DNA of 64,000 nt from an uncultured Eubacteriales bacterium (GTDB lineage Bacteria; Bacillota; Clostridia; Oscillospirales; CAG-382), in NCBI GenBank assembly GCA_934479825.1, contig CAKSOW010000003.1, forward strand, positions 62,001 to 126,000. Reading direction: 5' to 3'. Each line of letters starts with the position of its first letter. Positions within the stretch are counted from its first letter, which is position 1. Positions 62,178 through 64,000 of the stretch are shown here, piece after piece. Both the position numbers and the translations under genes were made by a program. The notes beneath the pieces were generated by a model. That model was not told the origin of the DNA, ran no database searches, and saw only the letters and a program-made list of their open reading frames with translations.

Positions 62178-62885
62178 ATGCCTAAATACAAACGCGTCCT
62201 GCTCAAACTTTCGGGCGAAGCTCTCAAAAACTCCTCGGAAAAAGGAATCATCGATTTTGACTTTACCGCTAAGGTAGCCGAACAGATCAAACGCTGTACC
62301 GACGAGGGCGTCTCGTTCGGACTTGTTATCGGCGGCGGCAACATCTGGCGCGGCGCAGGCAAAGCCATTGACCGCACACGTGCCGATCACATGGGCATGC
62401 TCGCCACAGTTATCAATTCGCTTGCTGTGCAGACCGTCTTGGAAGAACACGGCGTCCCGACGCGTGTCATGACCGCTCTGCAAATGAATCAGATTGCCGA
62501 ACCGTATATCCGCAACCGCGCTGTTTCTCACCTTGAAAAAGGCCGCGCTGTCATCATTGGCTGCGGCACGGGCAACCCCTACTTTTCCACTGACACGGCG
62601 GCTGTTTTAAGAGCGGCTGAAATTGGTGCAGACGTGGTTTTATTTGCCAAGAACATCGACGGCGTTTACACGGCAGACCCAAAAAAAGATCCCAATGCCA
62701 AGAAGATTGATGAAATGACCTACGATGATATCATTCACCACGATCTCGGTGTTATCGACAGCACGGCTTCCTCATTCGGCCGTGACAACAAACTCCCGAT
62801 CATCATTTTCGGTCTGAACGATCCCGAAAACATTTATCGCGCCGTTTGCGGCGAAAAGATCGGCACGATCGTCCGCAACGGTTAA
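62178..62885 (+). CDS. pyrH: UMP kinase
   Basis: A 235-residue amino-acid-kinase-fold enzyme: KRVLLKLSGEAL at the N-terminus, LVIGGGNIWRG, DHMGMLATVINSLA (UMP site) and GNPYFSTDTAA. It phosphorylates UMP to UDP as a hexamer. The in-frame ATG at 62166 abuts the AAAGGA and is too close, so the ATG at 62178 is preferred, giving MPKYKRVLLK. frr follows after 30 bases. Confidence 0.93.
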   Translation: MPKYKRVLLKLSGEALKNSSEKGIIDFDFTAKVAEQIKRCTDEGVSFGLVIGGGNIWRGAGKAIDRTRADHMGMLATVINSLAVQTVLEEHGVPTRVMTALQMNQIAEPYIRNRAVSHLEKGRAVIIGCGTGNPYFSTDTAAVLRAAEIGADVVLFAKNIDGVYTADPKKDPNAKKIDEMTYDDIIHHDLGVIDSTASSFGRDNKLPIIIFGLNDPENIYRAVCGEKIGTIVRNG

Positions 62886-62915
62886 ACTATTGACAGAAAG
62901 AAAGGAAAACTGATT

Positions 62916-63470
62916 ATGAAACTCGAACTCAAAGAATTTGAAGAAAAAATGAAAAAGTCCGTCGCCGGACTGGAAAGCGAATATGCCACCATCAATGCCG
63001 GCCGCGCAAGCGCATCGGTGCTTGACCGCGTACAGGTCGAATACTTTGGCAGCAATATGCCGGTCAATCAGGTCGCTGAAATTAAAATGCCCGATCCGCG
63101 CACGCTTGTTATCTCGCCCTGGGACGCTTCCTGCTTAAAGAACATTGAAAAGGCCATTCTTGCTTCGGATCTCGGAATCAATCCGCAAAACGACGGCAAG
63201 GTCATTCGTCTTGCTTTCCCCCAGCCGACGGAGGAACGCCGCAAGGAATTAGCCAAGAAAGCGGAAAAATTCGCCGAGGAATGCAAGATCGCTGTCAGAA
63301 ACGTTCGCCGCGACGCCAATGAAAAAGCAAAGGAAATGAAGAAGAACGGCGATATGACCGAGGACGAACAAAAGGCATCCGAAAAGCAGGTTCAGGATCT
63401 GACCGACAAATATGTAGCAAACATTGACAAGGTTGCCGACGCCAAAAAGAAAGAGATCATGACGGTCTGA
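62916..63470 (+). CDS. frr: Ribosome recycling factor
   Basis: A 184-residue RRF. The helical domain carries AGRASASVLDRVQVEYFG and the C-terminus has IAVRNVRRDANEK. It splits post-termination ribosomes with EF-G. AAAGGAAA precedes the ATG. The TGA overlaps the ATG of uppS by one base. Confidence 0.94.
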   Translation: MKLELKEFEEKMKKSVAGLESEYATINAGRASASVLDRVQVEYFGSNMPVNQVAEIKMPDPRTLVISPWDASCLKNIEKAILASDLGINPQNDGKVIRLAFPQPTEERRKELAKKAEKFAEECKIAVRNVRRDANEKAKEMKKNGDMTEDEQKASEKQVQDLTDKYVANIDKVADAKKKEIMTV

Positions 63471-64000
63471 TGTTCGGTTTTTTTAAAAAGAAACAGGAGC
63501 TTCTTCCGGAACGCGTTCCGAAGCATGTGGCATTTGTGCTCGACGGCAACGGCCGTTGGGCCGCAAAGCGTGCTCTTCCGCGCACAGCCGGTCACAAAGC
63601 CGGTGCGACTAAATTTGAAGAGATTACGGAAGTTTGCCATGAGGCCGGTGTAGAGACCATCACGGCATATGCGTTTTCAACGGAAAACTGGAAGCGGTCA
63701 AAAGAAGAAATTGACGGCATCATTGCGCTTTTAGACACCTACCTGGATGATTTGATTGAGATCAAATACAAGAAAAATATCCGTTTACGCGTACTTGGCG
63801 ACAACACGGCGTTTCCGGATTACATTCAGGAAAAGATCCGGATAGCCGAAGAAAAAACGGCGCCGAACCGGTACAATCTGAATTTATGCCTGAATTACGG
63901 AGGACGTGCGGAATTATGTCATGCGTTCAACCGTTTAATAGAACGTGGGTTTACGCATGTGACGGAGGAAGACATCGCGTCGGAGGTCTACACAGCGCCG
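63470..64000 (+). CDS. uppS: Undecaprenyl diphosphate synthase (partial)
   Basis: The first 177 codons of a cis-prenyltransferase; the gene runs past the window end. The Asp of HVAFVLDGNGRWAAKRALP is the catalytic residue, followed by GHKAGATKFEEI, TAYAFSTENWKR and NLCLNYGGRAEL. It makes the C55 lipid carrier used for peptidoglycan and for the exopolysaccharide primer made by the protein at 12597-13289. It starts at the overlap with frr. Confidence 0.92.
   Translation, partial: MFGFFKKKQELLPERVPKHVAFVLDGNGRWAAKRALPRTAGHKAGATKFEEITEVCHEAGVETITAYAFSTENWKRSKEEIDGIIALLDTYLDDLIEIKYKKNIRLRVLGDNTAFPDYIQEKIRIAEEKTAPNRYNLNLCLNYGGRAELCHAFNRLIERGFTHVTEEDIASEVYTAP

Overview
The window looks like a chromosomal segment of a Gram-positive, Clostridia-like Firmicute (probably a gut Oscillospirales or Christensenellales-type genome). 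The signs are: consensus sigma-A promoters (TTGACA, 17 bp, TATAAT), AGGAGG-type ribosome binding sites, an S-layer-homology protein, and LexA, YlbF, YerC, HslO, ClpE-like, FtsK/SpoIIIE, DUF554 and CvpA homologues. GC content is moderate and genes are densely packed in operons. The assignment rests on gene content only; no 16S rRNA is present.

Region 1 (1-13509, minus strand) is a complete-looking Wzx/Wzy-type exopolysaccharide operon. It runs from a priming phospho-sugar transferase (12597-13289) through a GT4 transferase, a membrane metallophosphoesterase, two Wzz-like co-polymerases, a Wzy-like polymerase, two GT2 transferases, an acetyltransferase, a Wzx flippase and a further GT2, to the first codons of a probable acyltransferase at the window edge. 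Its leader has a perfect consensus promoter, then a class I cyclic-di-GMP (GEMM) riboswitch, then an intrinsic terminator. One Wzz protein carries a cytoplasmic GGDEF domain whose signature has decayed to GNAQF. The operon therefore appears wired to c-di-GMP twice, once at transcription elongation and once possibly at the polymerisation machinery. This is the most interesting system in the window.

Region 2 (13.6-25.0 kb, plus strand) is housekeeping: topB, a frameshifted NUDIX gene, then yerC, a methyltransferase, hslO, miaB, ylbF, mutS and mgtE.

Region 3 (25.0-39.8 kb, mostly minus) holds a 1560-residue secreted SLH protein with a GH99/WbsX-like domain, an exonuclease/phosphatase-fold protein, a TtcA-like enzyme, a D,D-carboxypeptidase, a ComEC-like metallo-beta-lactamase-fold protein, ftsK, comF and lexA with a putative SOS box. 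It also holds a 58-residue Cys-rich small protein.

Region 4 (39.9-48.5 kb, plus) is one long probable operon: GNAT, DUF554, gltX, a GH110-like beta-helix protein, a polysaccharide deacetylase, glnS and nagA.

Region 5 (49.6-56.0 kb, plus) has an ABC exporter with a palindromic operator, acpP, nifS-nifU-rpiB and tRNA-Lys. Region 6 (56.0-60.9 kb, minus) is cvpA, pgsA, clpE-like and a nucleotidyltransferase. Region 7 (62.0-64.0 kb, plus) is pyrH, frr and the start of uppS.

Three ~0.9-kb non-coding repeats (25072-26034, 48580-49457 inverted, 61045-61940) fill the largest intergenic gaps. Each has two quasi-palindromic arms and flanking hairpins whose stems vary in a compensatory way. They do not match any element I recognise.
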